Positions 56,098 through 64,000 of a DNA stretch of 64,000 nucleotides are shown piece after piece. The notes beneath the pieces are model-generated. The model had not been told where the DNA came from and ran no database searches. It saw only the letters and a list, made by a program, of their open reading frames with translations. This stretch comes from Polytrichum commune. Its lineage: Eukaryota > Streptophyta > Polytrichopsida > Polytrichales > Polytrichaceae. Both the position numbers and the translations under genes were made by a program. Location: NCBI GenBank assembly GCA_950295325.1, contig OX485807.1, positions 21,919,666 through 21,983,665 on the forward strand. The letters are read 5' to 3'. Each line of letters starts with the position of its first letter. The first letter of the stretch is position 1.

Positions 56098-56890
56098 GGG
56101 CCGGTTTACACTATGGACCATGAAGTTGGAACAGGTCTCTGCAAGGCATCTGATTGGCTATTGAAGTTGTCCCGGGACAACTTCGGTTTACACTAAGGAA
56201 AAAATGTCAAAGAGACCATGAAGGTTGAGGTCCCCAAAATATAATTTTTAAGGCCTAATAAATCCCTTGACATGGTCCAACGGGTTTTGCGGTGAGAGAG
56301 GCAAAACAAGTGGTCTGGTAGGAGAAGGCAAGGGCCCATGGCAAAGAAATGCAACTCTATTAAATTTTTAATGAATCTACCCTCTATGTGCCTTAATCAT
56401 ATCATAGCCCATGAGACATACCATTACTACCGTGCCCTACCCCTTAGACCGGCTCCCACGTGTTTCACCAAACAACGTGGGACGTCTAAAACATGTACAT
56501 TAAATACGTTAAATTTGTACATGTACAAATTAAATTGCTCATTTTTTTTGTGAATTTTTTTGTGAGAAGATTTGCAAGCCACATCCTCAACACATTTAGC
56601 AAGAAGTGAAAACAAGTGAAGCCCAAGAGAAGGCAAGAGAATGGTCAAACATTATTTATTTTTTCAAAATTGCCCTTTTTGGGCATGTATTAAAAAAATC
56701 AGCACCTTCACTTTTTGGTGCATAGTCATTCTTCTTGGTCCACATTCGGTTTACACCTAGTGAGGGGCCCAAGGCTCTCAAACCTAATTTTTTATGAAGT
56801 CGGACCATGAATGTTGGACCATGAACTCGGACCATTTACAAAGGCCATCTTCCATGGTCCGATTTCATGGTCCATAGTGTAAACCGGCCC
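56098..56890. mobile_element. PIF/Harbinger-like non-autonomous element
   Basis: Terminal inverted repeats GGGCCGGTTTACACTATGG, continuing accatgaa, are perfect over about 25 bases and flanked by TAA on both sides (56095-56097 and 56891-56893). A TIR starting GGGCC and a 3-bp TWA target duplication are the hallmarks of PIF/Harbinger (Tourist) elements. Further cggtttacac words near 56185 and 56748 act as subterminal repeats. The 793-bp interior has no transposase or Myb-like frame. Confidence 0.85.
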
Positions 56891-56894
56891 TAAG

Positions 56895-58680
56895 TAGCAT
56901 GTGGTTAATTAGTTTCAATCCTTCACTGACATAGTGCCATTTGTCAAGTAAGGACCATGCTCAAGGGATTTGAGCCAATTAACCCATACACTCGTTTCTT
57001 ATTGCATGCCTAAACCCTTGCCTCCAAGGAACCAGTGTACGGGTTGGTTCACCCCAGCCTGTTCAAGGTGTACCCAAAAGTTGATGCAACGACATCTATT
57101 AGGTATACATATACATGTACTCAACCAATATACGTATCATCGAAATAATGTAACCTACCAAATGCACTCACAACCACCTCCCAAACTCAACAAATGCCGG
57201 ATATTTAGATAGTAAGAAAGCTAGCCATTTGAGACCATTGATACAAGAGGCCAAAGGGGTGGCATGCTTGAAATGTGATAGGTCTATAATAACTTTACTG
57301 CTACCATATCTTAACTCCACTTATCTAACTGCTAGACAATTAGACAATCTGATGTATCAGATGACCAGCATAGACATTGAATACAAGATGGAATGGCCAT
57401 GTGAGGCCCTTAGGGAACAAGACCATCTGAGGTCCAGGGTATCCCAAGGGTACCGGGTTAGTTAGAGATAAACACTGGAGATTAGCTCCCGGGTATTCCG
57501 AGGGTACCAGAAAGCATTTAGGAGTCTACCAAATACCCTCCTCGGTTATCCCGAGGGTATAAACCTAGTAAGTAAAGCCGGTACAGCCAAGTGGTATTAC
57601 TTTATTAATTTACTTATTATATAAACAACTACCTATCATGGTAGTTCTACAGAATTATCCACTTACTTTGCCTCTTTGTATATTTGATAGTAGTATCCTC
57701 TCAACACATTATGAGCACGCTCCTGGCTTTACCATTCACCTATATATATATATATATATTTAAATTTTTTACCGCTCTCACTCACCGAAGTTTTTTTTTT
57801 CCCAAGCTATACTTCTGTTCAATCTAATCGCATTCTATCCAACCTCAGATAGATTTCTCCCGCAACATAATTAGTTTACTTCTTCAATAAAGCTCCACAT
57901 TAGGATAGAATTAGTTGTATAGACAATCTATGAGGAGACCGAGTGATCACATGAGTGAGTTCTATAGAAAATATACATTCTGGTTGCATATATATACACA
58001 CATTTTGCGCATATAGATAGAATATTTGTAGAGATCTTTTAAACTTATCTCGAAGTTTTTACCTTACCGAAATTTTGTCCAATTTTCTTCACAAAATCTG
58101 TATATAGAGGCGTTACTTTGCCCAAATTTTCCACAAAAATTCTGTCCAAATATGTCTAAATTTTGTCTATAGGAAAGTTATTATGTCAAAATTTCATCAA
58201 AAATTTTGAATTCCAATCCCATTTTCTTCCGTTGATTTCTAGATCAGTTTCGAATACCGAACTACTGCCAAAATTTTCCGATACTTTAGCTAACCTGTTT
58301 TGTGTACATATATATATATACTAATTATATATTGTCTTGTATATTCTGTTTGTATACTGACCGACCTAAATACTGAATAACATACTGTCTGTAATACTCT
58401 GTATCATGTTTATATACAATATAATTCCCGTATACTGTATTCTGCCAGTAAACGGTACCTTGTATGTATTCTGTTTGTATACAGTATACTGTCCATATAA
58501 TGTATTCTACCCATATACAGTATGACATACCCCTACTGTACTCTGTACATGCACCCTGTCCAATATTATACTGAAATACAATATGTATTTTACCCTGTAT
58601 TCTGTATTACACAGCATACAATACTGTACCTAAACACTTTCTGTCTATACACTTACTCTTCTTGTATACTCTCCCTTTTT
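56895..58680. other. Non-coding region upstream of the copia remnant
   Basis: It contains related gagggta(t/c)cc words (57420-57560), a (ta)n run at about 57741-57760 and a degenerate tact-gtattctg array at 58325-58620 whose minus frame is repetitive. Part of it may be the 5' LTR and leader of the copia element at 58686 (for example caacacattatgagcacg near 57701), but no LTR boundary is defined. Confidence 0.4.
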
Positions 58681-58685
58681 CCAAA

Positions 58686-59217
58686 ATGAATACATATTCT
58701 AGAGAGTCTCATACTACATACCTAGCTACAGTAGATTCTCGCCTCCAAGCTCTTATGTTTGCTCCTCTTAATTATGATGGATCAAATTTCCTCGAGTGGA
58801 TCAATGATGCCCGAATAATCCTGAATGCAGAAGATTTAGCAAAACACTTCATCCTCAGTACCATCTACTTCATCTGAGTCTGAAGTCCAAATCCCAGCAG
58901 TCTATAAGTGGCAAGCACTGTCGTTGTCACGCCGTCACTTGGATCATGTCCTTCGCTTACAATATCTCAAAATTAACGACTCAGCCGACCTGTGGGCCGG
59001 GTTTCACGCTGGTTTTTATCATCAACAAACATTTTTTCTCCCCCAGCCGCGTAAAGATTGGATCAACTTGCGGGTGCTCGACTTCTCCGACTTCGTTTCA
59101 TTAAACTTGGAGCTTCAACGAATCACGGCGCTGTCGGGTAGAGAAGTCTTTGCTTTGGGAAATATTGGATTTCTGGCTGCAATTAGTTTTGGCTTAAGAC
59201 ATGGGAGGCAAGGATAA
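58686..59217 (+). pseudogene. gag: Ty1/copia gag, N-terminal part
   Basis: From the ATG at 58686 the frame reads LQALMFAPLNYDGSNFLEWI, NDARIILNAEDLAK, then stops. After a frameshift LDHVLRLQYLKINDSADLWA, FYHQQTFFLPQPRKDWINLR and LRVLDFSDFVSLNLELQRIT follow. The LNYxGxNFLEWxxD start and the WxxL.xRxxHQQxxxLPxAxxDWxxLR pattern are those of plant copia Gag, the capsid precursor. The similarity breaks off near 59130-59215, where 1.8 kb of unrelated AT-rich DNA separates it from the rest of gag. Confidence 0.7.
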
Positions 59218-59219
59218 TG

Positions 59220-61010
59220 TAAAAAAATTCATCCTTGAATACATTATATATACAAACCCGTATAAGTCTTGTACATACCTTCAAAATTCCGGATCTCTCT
59301 CTAAAATTATAATCAAACTTTAAATAACCACCAAATTAGCAGAAATACTTCAAATCAAGAGTGCTTTGGCATTTTGAAAAGCTATTAAAGTGTTTAACAA
59401 AATATAAGAGATATTAAAGGTTAGTAAGGTATTGTCCAAGGTCCATAGCTCCTTAAAGGTCATACTTCCAAATTTATTATCAACTGCACTTTCTTTCACT
59501 TCACAGGGTGTTTGTCTTCATATAAGCTTTGTCAATGCCAAGTGATAGCTTTCTGAAAAGCTAACAACATTATATAGGTTCTCTCCAAAATTTATCTTAA
59601 GAATCTATACAAAATATTTTCTATGCTCTATTGAAGTTGATACATACTTTCATTTTTAAATCTGGTTGGCAACTCAACACCCCCTCATCTTGAAAGCCAT
59701 AACTCTCTCTTCAAAATTCTAAATCAAAAATTATAAAGCTCCATACAGAGCTAATACAATAACACTTCACTTGCTCAAATCTCATAAATAAAAATATTAT
59801 AAAAAATTTTCTACAAGCTTTTCAAGTCTCGGTCTTCTAATTTTCTTCACATCGTGCACTATTCCAATCTAACACTCATAGAATTCACATAGAAAGTCCA
59901 AATAGAGCGTGCTATATCATTTCAAATCACATTGACAAGATGTAAAAACTCCCAAAATTTCATAGAAAATTTTTAGTACAAATTGAGCTCTCGTTCTCTA
60001 CACAGCACACCCTCCAAAACTCCACCTGCAACAAAATCACCAATGTACGAGCATCTTGTTGAAGGTTTTCGTGGCACCACTACTTCACACAAGGTTACTT
60101 TCACGGTCGTAAAGGCCCAACTTCTTCTTGTGGACGCTCATATAGTAGTGCAGGACTAAGTGGCAGAAGAGTACAATACGGCAGTTGAGATAGACAGAAA
60201 TCCAGCTCAAGCTCTGATTGAAGTTCTTCATCTTGAGACTCAGAAAAAACTCTCCAATTCGACATCTTGAAAAAAAATCAAAAGAACTACATCAAATTAG
60301 TGAAGCTCTAAAATGGTCATTCTTCTTATAACATAAATATTTTCTAGTAAGAAGGCGTCATTTTGAAGCTTCCCCAAAAGATGTGATTATTTCTTACAAT
60401 AAAAATTCAGTCAAATAAATATAAAATAAATAATGTATAAACAATGGATGGGGATATAAATCCCTTCAGCATGCTCTGATAAATGCCAAGCCGCGGAAGC
60501 CCAACTAGTAAAGTGTTTCAAGCGTCATAGCACTAGTCCGGGTTTGAAACCCTTTGGACTTGTATGAGCACGCGAATGGCTATGTGGTTTGGCACTGCTG
60601 GTGAAAACTAGGCATGTAACTACCAGTTGGCGCCACCTACCCACTGAGCATGTGAGAAGACGCAAAGACTAAAAGTTTCATGGTTATAACCACGTCTTTT
60701 TCTCTTCCCCCTTTATTCTTTTGATCTCTCTTTTCCCTTTTGTCTATACTTTTATTTTTCTTATTTTTATTTTTATTTTCTTTAAACCCTACTTTCAAAC
60801 CATTTCATATTATATTTACATATTAAACCATTTCTTGCACGACAGTGCACCTTCGACTTTGCGGACAAATAGTTACCAACGTTGAGCTCATAGAGAAGAC
60901 ACTCTCCACATTCCCACCCGCAATAGCTATTTTGTCCCAGCAATACCAGAACATGAACTTCACCAAGCATTCCCACCTCATGTCTCATTTTCTGTTAGCT
61001 TGAAAAACAC
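59220..61010. other. AT-rich insertion between the two gag parts
   Basis: Non-coding DNA with many variants of 'tccaaaatt', 'ataactct' and 'aaagctaat' words in a loose periodic arrangement. It separates the two halves of a copia gag. Neither terminal repeats nor a target duplication could be defined. Confidence 0.45.
60490..60700 (+). repeat. Possible tRNA-derived SINE
   Basis: An A-box-like ctagtaaagtg (60504-60514) and B-box-like ggtttgaaaccc (60541-60552) are followed by a non-coding body and a pyrimidine-rich tail near 60697. No target duplication was identified. Confidence 0.4.
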
Positions 61011-61016
61011 CAACAG

Positions 61017-61406
61017 TTGTTGCTGAAGAATCCTCAATCACGCCCTGCACGGGAGGTACACTCCACAACTGTTGTTGCCAATCTTGAACATGTTGGACTT
61101 GCATGTCTTGTTGTTGCGGAGGTGCTCGCTGCTCAAGCATCTAGAAGGCCGCCAAAAGGTTCTTATCATAAATTTCAACCTTCACACATGGCAAAAGATA
61201 TGCGAGCCTATGACAAGAGTGATGTGCATAAAGGATATGACAAGAGAGATGTGCATAGCAGGAGAGAGCAACCTAGGCCGACTGGAAATCCATATAAGTC
61301 TAGGAACTACCAACCCAAGCAGTTTCAAGGTAATTGTCACAAGTGTGGACATAAGGGTCACTTAGCTAAGGAGTGTAGGGCTCCCTCGTACATACTCAAT
61401 ATGTAA
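61017..61406 (+). pseudogene. gag: Ty1/copia gag, C-terminal part with CCHC zinc knuckle
   Basis: LLKNPQSRPAREVHS, a frameshifted stretch, SRRPPKGSYHKFQPSHMAKD, basic repeats DMRAYDKSDVHKGYDKRDVH and then the knuckle CHKCGHKGHLAKEC (61335-61376), a perfect CX2CX4HX4C that binds RNA in the capsid. The frame runs to YILNM and a TAA, and homologous codons continue downstream (KLQQLRNQTRQTYNFETPN). Basic residues dominate, as expected for nucleocapsid. Confidence 0.75.
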
Positions 61407-62063
61407 AGGAAGTTACAACAACTCCGTAATCAAACCCGTCAAACCTACAACTTTGAGACCCCAAACCCCAACTCGTATACTAATGATGTCGAGAATTATA
61501 TGACTATCTATGAGCAGTCTACATCAGAAAATGATGTGGCTTTCTTAGATAGTGCATCTACCTATACCATTTTGACAAACCCCTAGTTTTTTTTATTTAA
61601 AAGGAAATGATGAACCCTGACAACATTGTAAGATAATTACAATGGCATGAAGCCGAAATATGAAATTTCGGGAGGGTCAGGCGATGGTAATTCTGCCCAG
61701 AGGATTCATTTTCAATTGCGAAAGAGCAATGTACGCTCCAGATGCCTCTTGTAGTCTGATCAGCTACAGGGATCTGAGAGCGAGGAATATCCACGTTTCC
61801 ACAGCGATGGAAAATGATAAAGAGGTTCTAGAACTCAAGCAAGGGTTGACGATCCTTGCCACCGTGAAAGCGGGAGGCAACGGTCTATATAAGATTGTCA
61901 TAAATTCCCTTGATAATGAAAGCCCATCTCACTGATAGATGAGGAAGAGGTGTGCATGGCAGCTTGGGCTAGAGACCCTGAAGCAATACGCCGCAACATG
62001 GCGCAAGGAGTATCTTTCGATACTAAAGCCACGCCTAATTTATGGCATGAGAGATTAGGACAT
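61407..62063 (+). pseudogene. pol: Ty1/copia pol start: protease and pre-integrase region
   Basis: NDVAFLDSASTYTILTNP (61530-61583) has the aspartic protease DS(A/G) core and ends at a TAG (61584-61586). The next frame, 61660-61935, gives MKFREGQAMVILPRG, CERAMYAPDASCSLISYRDL and a hydrophobic tail, typical of the region between protease and integrase. DTKATPNLWHERLGH (62019-62063) is the GAG-pre-integrase motif with its histidine zinc ligands. The second copia inserts exactly within this motif at 62064, cutting off integrase, RT and RNase H. Confidence 0.75.
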
Positions 62064-62246
62064 TGTTAGATCAATCAATTACCTTAGAGTTTTAGACTCA
62101 CACCGTTCTGTGTTTGAACAGTCATACCTTTTAGATATACCAAGCGGTGTCTCTCTCCTTCATAAGAAGGCTTATCTCTTGTAAACATATTAACATTAAT
62201 ATGACACACATCTTCAACTTCTTGTAGCTTTGCATTCCGCACAACA
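62064..62246 (+). mobile_element. Short LTR of a second copia element
   Basis: TGTTAGATCAATCAATTACC opens and CCGCACAACA closes a 183-bp segment immediately followed by a tRNA-iMet PBS, so this is the 5' LTR. It cuts the LWHERLGH motif of the older copia. The 5 bases before it are gacat; the 3' LTR and matching duplication are not in the window or were lost. Confidence 0.8.
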
Positions 62247-62258
62247 TGGTATCAGAGC
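62247..62258 (+). promoter_or_regulatory. Primer binding site for initiator tRNA-Met
   Basis: TGGTATCAGAGC directly follows the LTR. It is complementary to the 3' end of plant initiator methionine tRNA, the usual primer of plant copia elements. Confidence 0.9.
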
Positions 62259-62278
62259 AGAAAACTTAAAACTTCAAC

Positions 62279-63008
62279 ATGTGCCTCGCTCCAAATCCTC
62301 CTCAGGAGTGTTCCAGCAAAAATATTTTCGACACACTAGTCCGAGAGGAAGAAAGAGTTGAAAATGAAAATCAACATCACATCCAAGGCGGATTCTTTCA
62401 ACAACATCATATCCAAGAAGGATTCTTTCAACTTGCAGAAGAACTAGCAGGTGAAGACGTTGAACTCCCTTCGAATCCAAATTTCGAAATGATTTCATAC
62501 GGAATCAACAACGCACCTGAAAGCTTTATAAGCTACATCAATTTACTTAATCGAGCTGATCAGTTTGATGAGATAAATCCACAGTTCTTCGAGAACGATT
62601 CCGATAACAATGTGCCTTCTCATTTGTACCAAGAATTTTAAACCTCAACACTTCCAATTAACTTCAGCAAATCGAGTTTGGAGTATGAAACTTGAATTAT
62701 TATTAATTCGCTCTGAAATATGGGGCGTCGTAGATGGTAGCGATGTAGCTCTTGCTGCAAGTGACATAGTAGGTTTGGCAGCCTGGAAATTACATGATGT
62801 CAAGGCCCGATCAGAGTTTTTGCTCCATTGCAATGAGAAGCAGCTCCTTTCTTTACGTTCTCTCACAACCTCTAAGCAGGTTTGGGATCGTTTAAAACAA
62901 ATCTACAAGAAGTCTAAAAAAACGTCGCAAGTAAATTTGCATAAGCAACTCTGCTGCTCGACCATGTCAGATTCTGACGACATTATGTCATTCTTGGAAA
63001 CATGGTAG
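62279..63008 (+). pseudogene. gag: Ty1/copia gag with UBN2 domain, truncated
   Basis: The first frame (62279-62641) starts at an ATG 20 bases after the PBS and is acidic and Gln/Asn-rich. After a frameshift near 62640 the second frame reads RVWSMKLELLLIRSEIWGVV, GLAAWKLHDVKARSEFLLHC, LLSLRSLTTSKQVWDRLKQI, NLHKQLC and DDIMSFLETW. This is the UBN2 gag domain, with its W, DxxA, QLxxL.T(A/S)xxVWDxL and LxxxLxxxxM patterns. A TAG at 63006-63008 replaces a likely CAG, and LLLHEATIAG follows in frame before similarity ends near 63035. Everything downstream (knuckle, pol, 3' LTR) is missing. Confidence 0.75.
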
Positions 63009-63039
63009 TTGCTTCTTCACGAAGCTACAATTGCCGGAT

Positions 63040-64000
63040 GTGTTTTTGTCAGCCCTAAACCTCCACCTTTATGCGTCGTAGTCCAGATGAGGGCCGGGGG
63101 CTCATATGAATCTCAATAATCTAGTCTCTGCTTCAACTTCTACCGTACACCAGTGGGTTGGAACACTAGGCACATATTCTTTATAATAAAAGGATAATAA
63201 CGATTTAGCATTTAGAAATGTTTTTCTCTCACTCACATGTCATTCCACTTCCCCCTTAATTAATCCTTGACAATGAAGCTATGCACTAATTATTGCCCAC
63301 TAATGATGTGCCACCTTCTATCCTTGATCATCAATTAGCTAAGTAATTATTAGAATAAAACTTGCTTCTTCTGAACCTAACCAATAACTGCCGAGAGAGA
63401 CCAGCTAAACCGTCAACCAGCTTGTCCTCGTTCCTAAGTTGTTGGGCCGTCAACCAACCTTCTACCCGTCACTGCCCGTCGTTCCCCGTCAACCCAGTTG
63501 TAGTCACCTTCCTTTTGTTGTGTTCAATTCAATCCCGAGCCAGCACCCATTGTTTCCCGCGATGGCAACCTGAGATTGCTTGCGCTCCTTCCACTCACTC
63601 TCCGAGGAGCCTTCCCCCGCATTGGGCCCATCCATTCCCCTCTGACAACTGCATTCTTCACCCTTTTTTTTCAAAGCGCAAAACATCCAACCTTCAACCC
63701 CATTGTGACCTTGTGCCAAGGCCTACTGCCAGAGCTGTGATTGTGTGAAGGCTGGTCCATTGAAACCTCTTCCCCCTGCCATGTTGGTTCTGATGACACT
63801 CATCTTTCCCCTCAGAGTTCACAGCCCAATTCGACTTGCATTCTGTGCATTCCCCCCTGGTAGAATTCGGAAATCGAATGCCTCCCTCGCTGGCGGAGCA
63901 GTTGGTTCCCTCCTTCATGCCCTTCCTCTACACTCGGACTTGCACTCATTCACCGAACTATTAGCCTGACTTGATCTTCCGAAGGCCACCCAGTATGAAT
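63040..64000. other. GC-richer region without recognisable gene
   Basis: From about 63370 the base composition becomes clearly richer in C. Frames on both strands (for example plus 63362-63748) are Pro/Ser-rich and show no domain. This could be the edge of another element or a gene flank; nothing more is supported. Confidence 0.35.

Noticed and set aside
58325-58620. 67-codon Tyr/Gln-rich minus-strand frame
   Set aside because: It is the translation of a degenerate tact-gtattctg tandem repeat.
63362-63748. 128-codon Pro/Ser-rich open frame
   Set aside because: It starts at a non-ATG codon, a frame is open on the opposite strand too, and no domain is visible. Composition explains it.
1-64000. 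CRISPR arrays, bacterial operons, or organelle insertions
   Set aside because: No regularly spaced repeats with unique spacers, no ribosome-binding or operon structure and no recognisable plastid or mitochondrial genes.

Overview
The window reads as repeat-rich intergenic DNA from a land plant nuclear genome, AT-rich and without any intact cellular gene. The plant call rests on copia retrotransposons with a plant-type initiator-Met primer site, tRNA-derived SINEs, PIF/Harbinger-like and other TIR elements, and a captured fragment of the plant augmin gene HAUS1. The protein remnants (DUF7869-type transposon protein, a SWIM zinc-finger protein, a pogo/CENP-B-type HTH) are what I would expect from a seed-free plant such as a moss, fern or lycophyte, but I cannot name the species.

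The dominant signal is one family of DNA transposons, present as six elements: A (1-1944, left tip outside the window), B (28498-32891), F (33715-35025), D (36973-41261), C (39771-40937, inside D) and E (42151 to about 44400). Their tips read CTCGGGGGG..., and intact copies have perfect 8-bp target duplications: catgcgaa for B, gatatcga for F, ggtcccat for D and aacatttc for C. All readable ends also carry a [C/T]ACGTG-like subterminal word 33-45 bases from the tip. A and B have captured the 5' end of HAUS1 plus a 138-bp tandem array. A, B, C and F share a small conserved protein module, and E carries a decayed zinc-finger protein. A broken DUF7869-type gene (35.9-41.5 kb, minus strand) is split exactly at D's target duplication and is the best candidate for the family's transposase or for a neighbouring transposon.

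Layout. 0-9.5 kb: element A, an RT-like (LINE) fragment, a SINE head, fold-back repeats and dispersed repeats. 9.5-18 kb: an LTR-like repeat with a 34-bp array, a SWIM-domain remnant, an interrupted hypothetical gene and a hairpin array. 18-28 kb: LTR-like debris, MITEs and dispersed repeats. 28-45 kb: a pogo-type remnant followed by the transposon cluster, including a nest four levels deep (DUF7869 gene, then D, then C, then a SINE). 45-58 kb: mostly featureless DNA with a TA-target TIR element, a PIF/Harbinger-like element, fold-backs and duplications. 58.7-63 kb: a decayed copia gag-pol interrupted by a second copia with a short LTR, PBS and UBN2 gag.

There is no operon logic. The features are linked by insertion history: gene capture, nested insertion and decay by stop codons, many explicable as C-to-T changes. 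All coordinates and comparisons were made by eye, and protein family names come from recognition, not from a search.
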